A DNA stretch of 13,175 nucleotides from Desulfuromonadales bacterium C00003107 (GTDB lineage: Bacteria > Desulfobacterota > Desulfuromonadia > Desulfuromonadales > Syntrophotaleaceae): contig MAXT01000075.1 in assembly GCA_001751225.1 (NCBI GenBank), positions 1 to 13,175 of the forward strand, given 5' to 3'. The notes beneath the pieces are model-generated. The model saw nothing but the letters and a program-made list of their open reading frames with translations, had not been told where the DNA came from and ran no database searches. Below, in pieces: positions 12,770 through 13,175 of this stretch; the stretch's first letter is position 1; each line of letters opens with the position of its first letter. Both the position numbers and the translations under genes were made by a program.

Positions 12770-13175
12770 ATGAAACTCAACCTGCGTGCAAAATTACTAC
12801 TACCGACTTTTGTGGTGATTATTTTGTGCCTGTCTGTTACAGGGTTCTATTCTTATCGTACCGCTAGAATGACGGTGGAAAAGGCCCTTAAGGAGCAGAT
12901 GCACACTATTGCAGATAATATTAGTAAGCAGATCGACGTCAATGTCACTGATCTGACTCGCACCTTTCGTACTCTGGCCGGCCGCAACGTGGTTCGCGAT
13001 CTGTTGAACAATGAAGGGGCTGCGGTGACCGAAAACCCGGTTCAGGCCGAGGCAGCACTGTTGCAAATGATGCAGGATTATCCCGGTGAATTCGAGTTTC
13101 TGGCCGTTATCGGTAACGATGGCATCGCGGTGGCCGCCTCGCAACAGGAACTAGTCGGTCAGCTCAGCGTGGCTG
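12770..13175 (+). CDS. Membrane receptor with Cache-like sensor domain, probably a methyl-accepting chemotaxis protein (3' end outside window)
   Basis: I translated this frame from the ATG at 12770, which follows GAAGGGGG with a 5-base spacer; it is open for 135 codons to the window edge. It begins MKLNLRAKLLLP, then one transmembrane helix (about residues 8-28, ending TGFYSYRTARM). An extracytoplasmic helix follows (TVEKALKEQMHTIADNISKQID, then LTRTFRTLAGRNVVRDLL) and the first PAS-like strands FEFLAVIGNDGIAVAASQQ. This matches the start of a dCache_1 domain as found in chemoreceptors, and less often in histidine kinases or diguanylate cyclases. The output domain lies outside the window, so the chemoreceptor call is a best guess, supported by the frequent pairing of GEMM-I riboswitches with such genes. 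Its expression should depend on cellular cyclic di-GMP. Confidence 0.75.
   Translation, partial: MKLNLRAKLLLPTFVVIILCLSVTGFYSYRTARMTVEKALKEQMHTIADNISKQIDVNVTDLTRTFRTLAGRNVVRDLLNNEGAAVTENPVQAEAALLQMMQDYPGEFEFLAVIGNDGIAVAASQQELVGQLSVA

Overview
The window reads as chromosomal DNA from a GC-rich Gram-negative bacterium, most likely a deltaproteobacterium of the Desulfuromonadales (Geobacter/Desulfuromonas/Pelobacter type). This rests on three things: most products carry export signals typical of a two-membrane envelope; a GEMM-I cyclic-di-GMP riboswitch sits before a Cache-type chemoreceptor, an arrangement common in that order; and the general protein flavour fits. The taxonomic call is inference, because no rRNA or marker gene is present.

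Layout. Almost everything is on the minus strand, so transcription runs right to left from about 11.1 kb to position 1. A sigma-70-family (ECF-like) factor (10248-11108, TTG start) is followed by a zinc-finger (HC2-type) membrane anti-sigma factor (9191-10123). Next come a periplasmic trypsin/HtrA-type serine protease without PDZ domain (8299-9141), an exported M48 metalloprotease with TPR-like repeats (6255-8093), an exported helical protein of unknown family (5426-6190) and an exported von Willebrand A protein with a complete MIDAS (4720-5376). A 14-bp hairpin closes this block. After a 0.47-kb gap without a convincing gene there is a 733-residue exported protein combining two CsgG/FlgO-like domains with a transglutaminase-like cysteine-peptidase domain (2049-4250). 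A small lipoprotein with an acyl-carrier-protein-like domain follows; its phosphopantetheine-attachment serine is replaced by alanine (1314-1790). Last is a CsgG/FlgO-like protein with HEAT-like repeats running off the left edge (1-1192). A roughly 146-bp element with terminal inverted repeats and a flanking direct repeat, i.e. a MITE-like insertion, lies immediately upstream of the ACP-like lipoprotein gene.

On the right, a cytosolic-looking M28 zinc aminopeptidase (11474-12367, minus) is divergent from a plus-strand unit. That unit consists of a good sigma-70 promoter, a GEMM-I riboswitch, a strong intrinsic terminator, and the start of a membrane receptor with an extracytoplasmic Cache-like domain (12770 to the right edge).

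How it may work together (inference): a membrane anti-sigma factor holds the sigma factor until an envelope signal releases it. The genes that follow encode exported proteases, a MIDAS protein and CsgG/FlgO-like proteins, which would suit sensing, quality control or remodelling of an envelope structure. I do not recognise the whole assembly as a named system. The oddest members are the lipid-anchored Ser-to-Ala ACP-like protein and the double-CsgG transglutaminase-like fusion.
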